In this document: positions 1 through 7,751 of the stretch, piece by piece | Layout of the letters: the number at the start of each line of letters is the position of its first letter | How positions within the stretch are numbered: position 1 is the first letter of the stretch | Assembly: GCF_016616885.1 (NCBI RefSeq) | Contig: NZ_CP067102.1 | Coordinates: forward strand, 5,112,501-5,176,500 | Direction: 5' to 3' | Length of the DNA: 64,000 nucleotides | From: Bradyrhizobium diazoefficiens | GTDB lineage: Bacteria; Pseudomonadota; Alphaproteobacteria; Rhizobiales; Xanthobacteraceae | Position numbers and translations under genes: made by a program | Notes under the pieces: generated by a model | Databases searched by the model: none | The model's input: only the letters and a program-made list of their open reading frames with translations | What the model was told of the DNA's origin: nothing

Positions 1-42
1 CTGCTCGTGGGTCTTTTTGCCTTGCATGCTTGTTCTCCGGAG

Positions 43-270
43 CTATCGACCTCTTCGGTGTGCGCCACCATGTGCGACGTCCTTGTCGATGCCGCCGCCA
101 ATGCCGACATCGTTCTCGCGATCACCTTCGATCGTGTTCTCGCCGAGAGCATCCTCGAGATCGTCGGGGGACATGCCCGTCATGGTAGCCCCCTTCGATC
201 CGCCGATCAGGGGATTGTCGCGCATGTCCTTCTCGCTCGGCCTATACGGTTTGGGTTGCTTGCTGCTCAT
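43..270 (-). CDS. Small hydrophilic hypothetical protein (75 aa)
   Basis: A 75-residue polar, glycine- and aspartate-rich protein with no membrane segment or recognisable domain. A GGAGG ribosome binding site stands about 9 bases before the ATG, which argues that it is translated. It lies directly downstream of two other tiny hydrophilic proteins and a CBS protein, all on the same strand, so it is probably the last cistron of a stress-type operon. The polar, probably disordered composition is like that of small stress-response proteins, but no function can be assigned. Confidence 0.6.
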   Translation of the reverse strand: MSSKQPKPYRPSEKDMRDNPLIGGSKGATMTGMSPDDLEDALGENTIEGDRENDVGIGGGIDKDVAHGGAHRRGR

Positions 271-273
271 GAT

Positions 274-474
274 TTACCTGCCTCCGCCCTTACCGGCGGC
301 GTCGTGTGCATGATGCGAATCGTGCTCGCCCCCGCCACCGGAGATGCGACTATGGCTTCGCTGCGCATCGTCCGCTGGCGGCTTCTTCACCTCAAGTGGT
401 GCCTTGGCATTTTCGTGGGACGCGCCTGGCCCGCCCTGGCGGATGCTGTTCGGTGTCTTGGTGGATGTCGACAT
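274..474 (-). CDS. Small hydrophilic hypothetical protein (66 aa)
   Basis: A 66-residue protein rich in Gly, His, Ser and Lys, with a His/Asp/Gly-rich tail and no hydrophobic stretch. A GAGGAGAG ribosome binding site precedes the ATG at the right distance. Its stop is 3 bases before the start of the next small gene, which supports co-transcription. The histidine-rich end could bind metal, but this is only a composition remark. Confidence 0.6.
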   Translation of the reverse strand: MSTSTKTPNSIRQGGPGASHENAKAPLEVKKPPADDAQRSHSRISGGGGEHDSHHAHDAAGKGGGR

Positions 475-486
475 GAAGCACTCTCC

Positions 487-672
487 TCAGCGGTCTTGCT
501 GGTACCCCTGATTGGTCGTGTTCTGCTTGATGTTGCCCTGCTGCCCCTGCTGGTCTGGATTCTGTGCGCGCTGCTGACCACGCGGGGTCTGATCCGGTGG
601 TACCTGCTTGGTATCGCCAGTTCCCTTTGGGCTCTGGTTGGCGTTCGGGACGGGTGGCATCTTACTGGCCAT
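487..672 (-). CDS. Small Gln/Asn-rich hypothetical protein (61 aa)
   Basis: A 61-residue protein made largely of Gln, Asn, Pro, Gly and Lys, with no hydrophobic core and therefore probably disordered. AAGGAGG is placed well before the ATG, one of the best ribosome binding sites in the window. It follows the CBS gene after 36 bases on the same strand. No family is recognised; the Gln-rich composition resembles hydrophilic stress proteins. Confidence 0.6.
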   Translation of the reverse strand: MASKMPPVPNANQSPKGTGDTKQVPPDQTPRGQQRAQNPDQQGQQGNIKQNTTNQGYQQDR

Positions 673-708
673 GGAAACCTCCTTGTGGAAAGCGACGTCA
701 TGACGCCG

Positions 709-1137
709 TCAGTGCTGCTCCCAGTCAGCGGGCGCGGAGATGTCCTTCAATGCCTCCTGCGCGCATTCATCGTCCGCCCTGCTGATGTCTGCCAGAGCAA
801 CGACGCCGACCAGGCGCTTCTGCCGGTTGAGCACTGGAAGACGCCGGACCTGGTGCGTCGCCATCACCTGCGAGGCGCCTTCCACGTCGTCGTCCTCGAA
901 GCAGTAGCAGACGCCCTCGGACATCACCTCGCGCACCGACGTGTTGCCAGGCGATCGCTCCTCGGCGACTGCACGCGTGACGATGTCCCTGTCGGTCACC
1001 ATTCCGATAAGGCGATCATTCTCGCCCACCGGCAGCGCTCCGACATTATCGGCACGCATCCAGCGTGAGGCTTCCCGGATCGTCATGTTGGGATCGGCAA
1101 TGTGGACCGATGGTGTCATGATCTCGTGAACTTGCAT
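709..1137 (-). CDS. Tandem CBS-domain protein (142 aa)
   Basis: Two CBS domains fill the protein (about residues 7-58 and 72-125). CBS pairs bind adenosyl ligands such as AMP, ATP or NAD(H) and act as energy or redox sensors. The segments MVTDRDIVTR and GVVALADIS are the usual strand-helix ends of the two repeats. The start at MQVHEIM is preferred over an upstream one at 1188 because GGAGAG lies just before it and stand-alone CBS-pair proteins of this type are near 140 residues. It heads a run of three tiny hydrophilic genes and carries a sigma-EcfG-like promoter candidate. What it regulates is unknown. Confidence 0.85.
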   Translation of the reverse strand: MQVHEIMTPSVHIADPNMTIREASRWMRADNVGALPVGENDRLIGMVTDRDIVTRAVAEERSPGNTSVREVMSEGVCYCFEDDDVEGASQVMATHQVRRLPVLNRQKRLVGVVALADISRADDECAQEALKDISAPADWEQH

Positions 1138-1177
1138 GGCTGACTCTCCGATGATCCTTTCGGGATGTCGATTGGCT

Positions 1178-1203
1178 AACGCGGGCATCGCGAAGAAGGT
1201 TTC
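1178..1203 (-). promoter_or_regulatory. Candidate sigma-EcfG promoter before the CBS operon
   Basis: Read on the minus strand the site is GAAAC, 17 bases, CGTT. The general-stress sigma factor EcfG of alphaproteobacteria prefers GGAAC, 16-17 bases, CGTT, so there is one mismatch. The -10 element is about 40 bases before the CBS start codon, a normal distance. Short motifs like this occur by chance; the paired site before the DUF2267 gene adds weight. Confidence 0.4.
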
Positions 1204-1210
1204 TGTCGAC

Positions 1211-1672
1211 CTAGTGCGACGTATCGCTCTTGTCCGGGTTGCCGAGTTCCATGCTCCAGATCGCCCTCACCTCCTCCGGCAAAGCTTCCCGGACCTTGCC
1301 GATCTGGCCTGCAGTCAAATGCCGGGAGAGAACATTGAACACCGCGCGCGCGGCATCCTTCGTATCGATTGGACGCCCAAACTTCAGTTCCTCCGCGATA
1401 AGCAGAAGAAATTCGTCCAGCGAACGCACCCGCCTCGGCATCGCCGACGGCCGGAACTGATCATAGTACGCGCCACGGACCAGCAGCGGCAGTTGTGATC
1501 CCAGATGCGCGGCAAGCTCGACGGGCAGGCGATCACGTATTGCGCGCAGCACAGCGGCCGTCACGCGCCACGATTGCTGATCGTCGAGACCGATTTCTTC
1601 GCCGATTTCGTTGAGCCAGAGGTGAGTCGTCTGTGCTGTCTTGTCGAATACCGGAATGGCACTGGAACTCAT
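1211..1672 (-). CDS. DUF2267 protein (153 aa)
   Basis: A cytosolic 153-residue protein of the DUF2267 family. The recognisable features are the early LWLNEIGEEIGL-like helix, the segment with RDRLPVELAAHLGSQLP and the following RGAYYDQF stretch. Family members are often found with stress genes and their biochemical role is unknown. It is the first gene of the minus-strand stress-like group, about 70 bases upstream of the CBS gene, and has its own GGAAC-type promoter candidate. Confidence 0.8.
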   Translation of the reverse strand: MSSSAIPVFDKTAQTTHLWLNEIGEEIGLDDQQSWRVTAAVLRAIRDRLPVELAAHLGSQLPLLVRGAYYDQFRPSAMPRRVRSLDEFLLLIAEELKFGRPIDTKDAARAVFNVLSRHLTAGQIGKVREALPEEVRAIWSMELGNPDKSDTSH

Positions 1673-1709
1673 TGTGAAGCTCCACTTCGAATCTCGAGGT
1701 TTGAGTCAC

Positions 1710-1734
1710 AACAGGTGCGATCAAGCACCGTTCC
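1710..1734 (-). promoter_or_regulatory. Candidate sigma-EcfG promoter before the DUF2267 gene
   Basis: On the minus strand: GGAAC, 16 bases, TGTT. The -35 matches the EcfG consensus exactly and the -10 has one mismatch (CGTT expected). The -10 element lies 37 bases before the ATG at 1672. Confidence 0.35.
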
Positions 1735-1803
1735 TGGTAACGGGGCCAACTTCAGATCAAATTTGTCCTCGGAAATGATCGCGGTGCCGCACCGCCGCGT
1801 TCT

Positions 1804-3039
1804 TCACGCTGCGGCGTCGAGAGTGCCGACGTGCCCATCGTCTACAACCGGAAGCCTTTCGAGTGCACGAATGCCCGGCCTGCGACGCCACCGAATTTGC
1901 GAAGGCTCAACGGACAGGCGAAGCTTCGGCCAGCGCCGGAACAGCGCCTCCAACGCGCAAGCCGCCTCGATTCGCGCAAGCTGATGGCCGAGGCAGAAGT
2001 GAATTCCCGTGCCGAAGGAGATGTGGCGGTTGGGCTTGCGTTCGAGATCGAGCCGCTCCGGCTGCTCATGCACCGCGGGATCCATGTTTGCCGCCGCGAG
2101 CATCACCATGACGCGATCGCCTTTCTTCAGGCGCACGCCTTCAAGCTCGACATCCCGCCGCACATAGCGCGGCTTGGAAAATTGCACCGGCGAGACGAAA
2201 CGCAAGAACTCCTCGACCGCGAGCCCGGCGCGGCTCCAGTCTTCTTCCAGCCAGTCCCGCAAGCCCGGATTGGCGAGCAGTTCGTAAACCGAGCCGCTGA
2301 TCAGATGCGTGGTGGTCTCCGAGCCTGCCGCGAGCAGCAGAAAAACCATCGAGACCATCTCGTCCGGCGTGATCTTACCGCCTTCCCGCTCGACCTGAAC
2401 CAGCTCGGCAATCAGGCCTTCGCCGCCATGCGCGCGCGCCACCTGCAACTGCTGTTCGAGATAGGAGCGCATCTTGCGGAACGCGAGCAGCAGACGAAAG
2501 AAGCTGACGACGTTCGTCAGCGAGGACATCGCATTGGCCCAGGCGATGAAGCGCGGGCGATCCGTCATGGGCAGGCCGAGCAGCTCCGAGATCACCGAGA
2601 GCGGCAGGATGCGCGCGTAGCTCTGGACGAGATCGGCCGGGCTGCCCTTCGCGAACAGCTCATCGGCCAGACCGTCCGCGATGGCGCGGATGCGCGGCTC
2701 CATCGCAACGATGGCACGGCGGCGAAAGGCTTCGTCCACGATGCTGCGCAGCCTGGTGTGATCCGGCTCGTCCATCGTCAGCATGTTGTTGGCGATGGTC
2801 CTGATCAGCCTCGGCATCCACCAGCGCAGGCCGGCTACGTCGCCATCTTCCTTGCGCAGCGTGAAGATCGTGCTGTCCTTCAGCACCTGCGCCGTCGCAT
2901 CATGGGTCGTGGTGATCCAGACGTCGCCGACGAGGGGGAAGCGCGTCGCGACCACAGGGCCTCGCTCGCGCAACGCCGCTATGGCCTTGGGCGGATCGCG
3001 AAAGAAGGCCTCGCTGGTGAAATCGAGGCGCGGTGCCAT
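1804..3039 (-). CDS. Cytochrome P450 (411 aa)
   Basis: A soluble bacterial P450 monooxygenase of normal length. Visible signatures are the I-helix oxygen-activation motif AAGSETTT (about residue 237-244), the K-helix ExxR in VEEFLRF, and the haem-thiolate loop FGTGIHFCLG near residue 350, whose Cys is the haem ligand. Soluble P450s need a ferredoxin and reductase; the FAD-dependent ferredoxin-NADP reductase about 500 bases downstream on the same strand could serve, though it fits the nicotinate cluster too. Substrate cannot be read from sequence. The start ATG has only a weak ribosome binding site. Confidence 0.93.
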   Translation of the reverse strand: MAPRLDFTSEAFFRDPPKAIAALRERGPVVATRFPLVGDVWITTTHDATAQVLKDSTIFTLRKEDGDVAGLRWWMPRLIRTIANNMLTMDEPDHTRLRSIVDEAFRRRAIVAMEPRIRAIADGLADELFAKGSPADLVQSYARILPLSVISELLGLPMTDRPRFIAWANAMSSLTNVVSFFRLLLAFRKMRSYLEQQLQVARAHGGEGLIAELVQVEREGGKITPDEMVSMVFLLLAAGSETTTHLISGSVYELLANPGLRDWLEEDWSRAGLAVEEFLRFVSPVQFSKPRYVRRDVELEGVRLKKGDRVMVMLAAANMDPAVHEQPERLDLERKPNRHISFGTGIHFCLGHQLARIEAACALEALFRRWPKLRLSVEPSQIRWRRRPGIRALERLPVVDDGHVGTLDAAA

Positions 3040-3131
3040 GGGATCACCGAACTGGTTGGTGGCGCCTCAACGAGATGGTGAGCGACGCCGCAGGCGCAAG
3101 GGTTGGAGCTGGTCCTTCTCGCGCAGCGGGA

Positions 3132-3455
3132 CTAGCCGCGCCCCGGCGAGCGCGGGCCGGCCTTGCGCTGCTGCTGGGTATAGGCGTCCCAGTGGCTCCA
3201 GCTGCCATTGCTGAGGCTTTGCAGATCGGTGCCGAGCGGACGGCGCGTGCGCTTGTCGTGATCGGCGATGACGCGCTCGGACTGCGCGATCTTGCGCTTG
3301 AGATCCCCGATCGATTTCTGGGTCTGGCCGTCGCGCTTCGAGGACGCGATCTCGCCCATCGTGAAGCGCGCGGTCTCCATCGCCTTCAACTCGGCGCGGT
3401 TCTTCTTCAACTGAACCCGGTGCCAGGCGATGTTGCTGTCGCTGTCCGCAACCAT
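3132..3455 (-). CDS. Hypothetical helical protein (107 aa)
   Basis: A charged 107-residue protein, mainly Lys, Arg, Glu and Ala, with a long predicted helix (about residues 15-65) and no membrane segment. It lies between the P450 and the ferredoxin reductase genes on the same strand. A purine-poor GGAGTTCCCCCC stretch precedes the ATG, so initiation support is modest. No family recognised; the C-terminal third looks disordered. Confidence 0.5.
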   Translation of the reverse strand: MVADSDSNIAWHRVQLKKNRAELKAMETARFTMGEIASSKRDGQTQKSIGDLKRKIAQSERVIADHDKRTRRPLGTDLQSLSNGSWSHWDAYTQQQRKAGPRSPGRG

Positions 3456-3550
3456 GGGGGGAACTCCGCTGATTCGCTCCCACAGTGTATCGCGCGCCGA
3501 ATCGGCGCCGCAACGCCCCCGCGGTGGCGAAAATGCGGTCTATTCCGGGC

Positions 3551-4324
3551 TTAGCGCTCGGCAAACGCCTTTTCGACCACGAACTGGGCGGGCTCACCAT
3601 GGTTGCCTTCGACGAAACCGCGCTCGCCGAGGAGCACGCGGGTGTCGGCCACCAGCGCGGGGCTGCCGCAGATCATGACGCGGTCATGGGCCGCTTCCAG
3701 CGCCGGCAGGCCGATATCGGCGAACAGCTTGCCCGAGGTGATGAGGTCGGTGATGCGGCCGCGGTTGCGGAAGGGATCGCGCGTCACGGTCGGGTAGTAG
3801 ATCAGCTGGTTGCTGATGTACTCGCCGAGCATCTCGTCCTTCGGCAGGTGCTCGGTGATCATCTCGCCGTAGGCGAGTTCCTTGACGTGCCGGCAGCCAT
3901 GCAGCAGCACGACCTTCTCGAACCGCTCGTAGGTCTCGGGGTCCTTGATCACACTCAGGAACGGCGCGAGCCCCGTGCCGGTGCCGATCAGGTAGAGGTT
4001 GCGACCCTCTTCCAGATTGTCGATCACCAGCGTGCCGGTGGCCTTGCGGCTGACGATGATCTCGTCGCCTTGCTTCAGATGCTGAAGCCGCGAGGTCAGC
4101 GGGCCGTCCGGCACCTTGATCGAGAAGAATTCGAGGGTGTCCTCGTAATTGGCGCTGGCGACGCTGTAGGCCCGCAGCAGCGGCTTCTCGCCGACCTTGA
4201 GCCCGATCATGGTGAACTCGCCGTTGCGGAAACGGAAGGTCGGGCTGCGGGTGATCTTGAAGGAAAACAGCGTGTCGGTCCAGTGGTGGACGCTCAAAAC
4301 GCTTTCCTGATTGAAATTGCTCAT
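3551..4324 (-). CDS. fpr: Ferredoxin-NADP(+) reductase (257 aa)
   Basis: A bacterial FPR that moves electrons between NADPH and ferredoxin or flavodoxin. The FAD site motif RAYSVAS is near residue 51-57, the NADP site GTGTGLAPF near 113-121, and the protein ends FVVEKAFAER, the extended C-terminus typical of Rhodobacter/Azotobacter type FPRs. It is divergent from the enamidase-like gene across a 159-base gap that carries a palindrome shared with the other promoters of the catabolic island. This suggests it supplies low-potential electrons to the reductive step (6-hydroxynicotinate reductase is ferredoxin-dependent in Eubacterium barkeri), although a housekeeping role is also possible. Confidence 0.9.
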   Translation of the reverse strand: MSNFNQESVLSVHHWTDTLFSFKITRSPTFRFRNGEFTMIGLKVGEKPLLRAYSVASANYEDTLEFFSIKVPDGPLTSRLQHLKQGDEIIVSRKATGTLVIDNLEEGRNLYLIGTGTGLAPFLSVIKDPETYERFEKVVLLHGCRHVKELAYGEMITEHLPKDEMLGEYISNQLIYYPTVTRDPFRNRGRITDLITSGKLFADIGLPALEAAHDRVMICGSPALVADTRVLLGERGFVEGNHGEPAQFVVEKAFAER

Positions 4325-4390
4325 CTCACCTATCCGTGTCGCGTCTGTGCGGTTTTCGAGGCGGGGCAGCTATGCGTCGTTTGTACACGA

Positions 4391-4408
4391 TCATTCGTAT
4401 ACTAATGA
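4391..4408. promoter_or_regulatory. Palindromic operator candidate between fpr and the enamidase gene
   Basis: TCATTCGTATACTAATGA is an 18-base palindrome with one mismatched pair centred on GTATAC. It lies 66 bases before fpr and 75 bases before the enamidase-like gene, in the shared divergent promoter. Related palindromes with GTATAC or GTAC cores stand at 14057, 14211 and 19343. MarR-family dimers bind sites of this size, and a marR gene lies in the cluster. Confidence 0.55.
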
Positions 4409-4483
4409 ATAATCCTGCTTGATCCCGCGGTCAAGGCTGCCCAAGATCGCAAGCGTTGCAGTTAGGAATGAGGAGCCCCTTCC

Positions 4484-5680
4484 ATGGCGCATGACGCCCC
4501 CCAGGCCACCGGACCTTCGAAGCTCGTGATCCGAAATATCGGCCTGATCCTGTCCGGCGCGATGGAAAAGCCGATCCTGGACGGCGACACCATCGTCGCC
4601 GAGAACGGCAAGATCACCGCGATCGGCCGTTTCAAGGACCTCAACACGGACGACGCGACCACCATCGTTGAGGCCAACGGCACCACGGTGGCGCCGGGCC
4701 TGATCGACAGCCACGTCCACCCTGTGGCCGGCGACTGGACGCCGCGGCAGAACCAGATCGGCTGGATCGACAGCAACCTTCACGGCGGCGTCACCACGAT
4801 GATTTCCGCCGGCGAGGTGCACATGCCCGGTCGCCCGCGCGACGTCGTCGGGCTGAAGGCCATGGCCATCTTCGCCCAGCGCGCCTTCTGGAATTTGCGG
4901 CCCGGCGGCGTGAAGGTTCACGCCGGAGCGCCCGTGATCGAATGCGAGATGGTCGAAGAAGACTTCAAGGAATTGGCAGCTGCCGGCGTCAAGCTGCTCG
5001 GCGAAGTCGGCCTCGGCGGCGTGAAAGACGGCCCCACCGCGCGGAAGATGGTCGGCTGGGCTCGCAAATACGGGATCCAGAGCACCATCCACACCGGCGG
5101 CCCCTCGATCCCCGGATCCGGCCTGATCGACAAGGACGTGGTGCTGGAAGCCGACACCGACGTGGTCGGTCACATCAATGGCGGCCACACCGCCCTGCCC
5201 GACGATCAGATTCGCTGCATCTGCGAGGGCTGTAAGCGCGGCCTCGAGCTCGTGCACAACGGCAATGAGCGCTCGGCGCTGTTCACGCTGCGCATCGCGC
5301 GCGAGATGGGCGATCTGCATCGCGTCATCCTCGGCACCGACGCGCCCGCCGGCTCCGGCGTGCAGCCGCTTGGCATTCTGCGCATGGTCTCGATGCTGTC
5401 CTCGCTAGGCGATTTGCCGGCCGAGATCGCGTTTTGCCTGGCCACTGGCAACACCGCGCGGATGCGGCAGCTCGATTGCGGCCTGATCGAGGTCGGCCGC
5501 TCCGCCGACTTCGTCATCATGGACAAGGCGCAGCACTCGCCCGGCAAGAACATTCTGGAGAGCGTCCAGCTCGGCGACCTCCCCGGCATCGGCATGACCA
5601 TCATCGACGGCATCGTGCGCACGCAACGCAGCCGCAATACCCCGCCCGCCGGCAGGGTGCCGGAAGTGGTGGCGAAGTAG
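4484..5680 (+). CDS. Enamidase-like amidohydrolase (398 aa)
   Basis: A metal-dependent amidohydrolase. The N-terminal beta-sandwich precedes the barrel motif DSHVHP near residue 72, with further putative metal or catalytic residues in TIHTGG, VGHINGGH and LGTDAP. The whole resembles enamidase of Eubacterium barkeri, which opens 1,4,5,6-tetrahydro-6-oxonicotinate to 2-formylglutarate. The neighbouring 6-hydroxynicotinate reductase-like and nicotinate dehydrogenase-like genes support that reading over imidazolonepropionase or dihydroorotase. GAGGAG precedes the ATG. The gene is convergent with marR, the two being separated by a palindromic repeat. Confidence 0.8.
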   Translation: MAHDAPQATGPSKLVIRNIGLILSGAMEKPILDGDTIVAENGKITAIGRFKDLNTDDATTIVEANGTTVAPGLIDSHVHPVAGDWTPRQNQIGWIDSNLHGGVTTMISAGEVHMPGRPRDVVGLKAMAIFAQRAFWNLRPGGVKVHAGAPVIECEMVEEDFKELAAAGVKLLGEVGLGGVKDGPTARKMVGWARKYGIQSTIHTGGPSIPGSGLIDKDVVLEADTDVVGHINGGHTALPDDQIRCICEGCKRGLELVHNGNERSALFTLRIAREMGDLHRVILGTDAPAGSGVQPLGILRMVSMLSSLGDLPAEIAFCLATGNTARMRQLDCGLIEVGRSADFVIMDKAQHSPGKNILESVQLGDLPGIGMTIIDGIVRTQRSRNTPPAGRVPEVVAK

Positions 5681-5696
5681 CCGAGAAAATAGTGCC

Positions 5697-5785
5697 GTAG
5701 GGTGGGCAAAGCGAAGCGTGCCCTCCATTCTTTCTCAAAGCGAAGACACGGTGGGCACGGCGCTTTGCGCCTTTGCCCACCCTAC
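5697..5785. repeat. Palindromic intergenic repeat (GTAGGGTGGG type)
   Basis: An 89-base element bounded by GTAGGGTGGGCAAAG and its reverse complement CTTTGCCCACCCTAC, with further internal complementarity. It fills the gap between the convergent enamidase and marR genes and could fold as a bidirectional terminator. A related element with the same outer ends lies at 9699-9788, showing a dispersed repeat family. Confidence 0.8.
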
Positions 5786-5789
5786 GAGA

Positions 5790-6245
5790 TCACCTCAGTT
5801 TATTGAGAAGCGCCATCAGCAGCTCGCGCTCTTTCGCATCGAGCGGGGCCAGCGTTTCGCGGGTAATCGCAATCGCATTCGGCGCGAGCTTTTCCGCAAG
5901 CTGCTGACCGGCACGGGTCAGGCTCACCAGCAGGCGCCGCCCGTCCTCGGGATCCTGGCTCGTCTCGGTCAGGCCACGTGCCGTGAGGCGGTCGATCACG
6001 CCCTTGATGGTCGCGACGTCCATCGCGGTCAGCCGTCCGAGCTGATTCTGCGAACACGGCCCGGTCTCGGCGAGCTTTGACAATGCCGCCCACTGCGTCG
6101 GCGTCAGATTGGTGCCGATGTCGCGGGAGAAGATCGAGCTGTGGCGCTGCCAGACCTGGCGCAGTATGAAGCCGACCTGCTCGTCAAGCACGTAAGGCGG
6201 TTTGCCCTGCCTCACGTTCTTCTTTGCCGCGACGCTTCTCGCCAT
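5790..6245 (-). CDS. MarR-family transcriptional regulator (151 aa)
   Basis: A winged-helix regulator of the MarR family. The recognition region is LTPTQWAALSKLAETG through NQLGRLTAMDVATIKGVIDRL, followed by the wing segment DPEDGRRLLVSLT. MarR dimers usually repress and respond to small aromatic acids. It is the last gene of the long minus-strand run from the reductase-like gene to livF, 13 bases after livF. The start at MARSVAAKK is preferred to the one at 6299, which would overlap livF and add an Arg/Cys-rich, non-family extension. It is the natural candidate to bind the four palindromes of the island. Confidence 0.88.
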   Translation of the reverse strand: MARSVAAKKNVRQGKPPYVLDEQVGFILRQVWQRHSSIFSRDIGTNLTPTQWAALSKLAETGPCSQNQLGRLTAMDVATIKGVIDRLTARGLTETSQDPEDGRRLLVSLTRAGQQLAEKLAPNAIAITRETLAPLDAKERELLMALLNKLR

Positions 6246-6258
6246 TCGTCCCCGCCTC

Positions 6259-6963
6259 TCACAACGACAGATGCGCGTCGCGGACATCCGGACGCGCATC
6301 GAGCTCAGCCATGGTCCCGCCGAAACAGATGCGGCCGCGCTCGATGATATAGGCGCGATCGGAGATCAGCCGCGCGAAATGCAAATTCTGCTCGGAGACG
6401 ACGATGCTGACGCCCTCCTTCTTCATGGTCAGGATGGCATCGACCATCTGCTCCACGATTTTTGGCGACAGGCCTTCCGAGGGCTCGTCCAGCAGCACCA
6501 GTGACGGATTGCCCATCAGCGTGCGCGCGATGGTCAGCATCTGCTGCTCGCCGCCGCTCATGCGACCGCCGGGACGGCCCTTCATCTCGCCGAGATTCGG
6601 AAACAGCGTGAAAAGCTTTTCGCGGGTCCAGTACGGCGCATTCGGACGCTTCGGCTGGCGGCCGACTTCGAGATTCTCTTCCACCGTCAGGTCCGTGAAG
6701 ATGCGCCGCTCTTCCGGCACATAGCCGAGCCCCTCGCGCACGATCTCATGCGTCGGACGCGCCGAGACATCCTTGCCCTCGAACGTGATGCGGCCGGTTC
6801 GTTGCGCGACGAGGCCTACGATCGAGCGGAACGTGGTCGACTTGCCGGCGCCGTTGCGTCCTAGCAATGCCACCACCTCGCCCTCGCCGACCTCGAAACC
6901 GATGTCGAACAGGATGTGCGCCTGGCCGTAATGGCTGTTGAGGTCCTGCACCGTGAGCTTCAT
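6259..6963 (-). CDS. livF: Branched-chain/aromatic-type ABC transporter ATPase LivF (234 aa)
   Basis: One of the two ATPases of a HAAT-family importer. Walker A GRNGAGKST is near residue 35, the ABC signature MSGGEQQ near 135, and Walker B LVLLDEPSEGL follows. Length is normal for LivF. Its start overlaps the stop of livG by 4 bases (ATGA), so the two are translationally coupled. Given its neighbours the cargo is more likely an aromatic or N-heterocyclic acid, or an amide, than leucine; this is inference. Confidence 0.95.
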   Translation of the reverse strand: MKLTVQDLNSHYGQAHILFDIGFEVGEGEVVALLGRNGAGKSTTFRSIVGLVAQRTGRITFEGKDVSARPTHEIVREGLGYVPEERRIFTDLTVEENLEVGRQPKRPNAPYWTREKLFTLFPNLGEMKGRPGGRMSGGEQQMLTIARTLMGNPSLVLLDEPSEGLSPKIVEQMVDAILTMKKEGVSIVVSEQNLHFARLISDRAYIIERGRICFGGTMAELDARPDVRDAHLSL

Positions 6964-7751
6964 GCCGAGGCGCCCTCGCGATGCCCGGAATCGTAGAGGA
7001 GGCCCTCACCGAGATAGATCGCCTGGACCTGCGGATTGCCGCGCACCTCGGCCGGCGAACCCTCGGCGATCAGGGTACCGCGGTTGAGCACGATGATGCG
7101 GTCGGCATGCTCGAACACCACGTCCATGTCGTGCTCGGTGAAGAGCACGCCGATCGATTTTTCCCGCGCGATCTGCGCGGTCAGCCGCATCAACTCGACG
7201 CGCTCGCGCGGCGCCATGCCGGCGGTCGGCTCGTCCATCAGCAAGAGCTTTGGCTGGTTGGCGAGCGCGACAGCAAGCTCAAGCCGCTTGAGGTCGCCGT
7301 AGGCAAGTTCGCCGCAGGGCCGATCCGCATAGCCGCCCATGCCGACCAGTTCGAGCAGACGTCCGGCCTCGCCGCGGTCGACATTCGGCGCCGAGCCCCA
7401 GAGATTGAACAACTGCTTGCCGTGGGAGATCAGCGCGACCTGCACATTCTCGCGCACCGTCATGGTTGCGAAGGTCGCGGTGATCTGGAAGGTGCGTCCC
7501 ACTCCCATGCGCCAGATGTCGCGCGGCTTCTTGCCCGTGGTCTCCTCGCCGAGCAGACGAACATGGCCGGTATCAGGCTTGTTCTGGCCGTTGAGCATGT
7601 CGAAGCACGTGCTCTTGCCCGCACCGTTCGGGCCGATCAGCGCCAGGATCTCGCCGGCGCGCAGCGAGAACGAGACGCCACGCACCGCATGGATGCCGCC
7701 GTAGGATTTGGTCAGGCCTTCGACCGCGAGAAGTGGGGGTGCGACGCTCAT
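6960..7751 (-). CDS. livG: Branched-chain/aromatic-type ABC transporter ATPase LivG (263 aa)
   Basis: The second ATPase of the importer. Walker A GPNGAGKST is near residue 38. The signature region reads ELAYGDLKRLELA in place of a canonical LSGGQ, as is usual in LivG proteins, and Walker B KLLLMDEPTAGM follows. The LivG-specific stretch FQITATFATMTVRENV is present. It overlaps the permease stop by 4 bases and livF by 4 bases, so the three are one translational unit. Confidence 0.95.
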   Translation of the reverse strand: MSVAPPLLAVEGLTKSYGGIHAVRGVSFSLRAGEILALIGPNGAGKSTCFDMLNGQNKPDTGHVRLLGEETTGKKPRDIWRMGVGRTFQITATFATMTVRENVQVALISHGKQLFNLWGSAPNVDRGEAGRLLELVGMGGYADRPCGELAYGDLKRLELAVALANQPKLLLMDEPTAGMAPRERVELMRLTAQIAREKSIGVLFTEHDMDVVFEHADRIIVLNRGTLIAEGSPAEVRGNPQVQAIYLGEGLLYDSGHREGASA

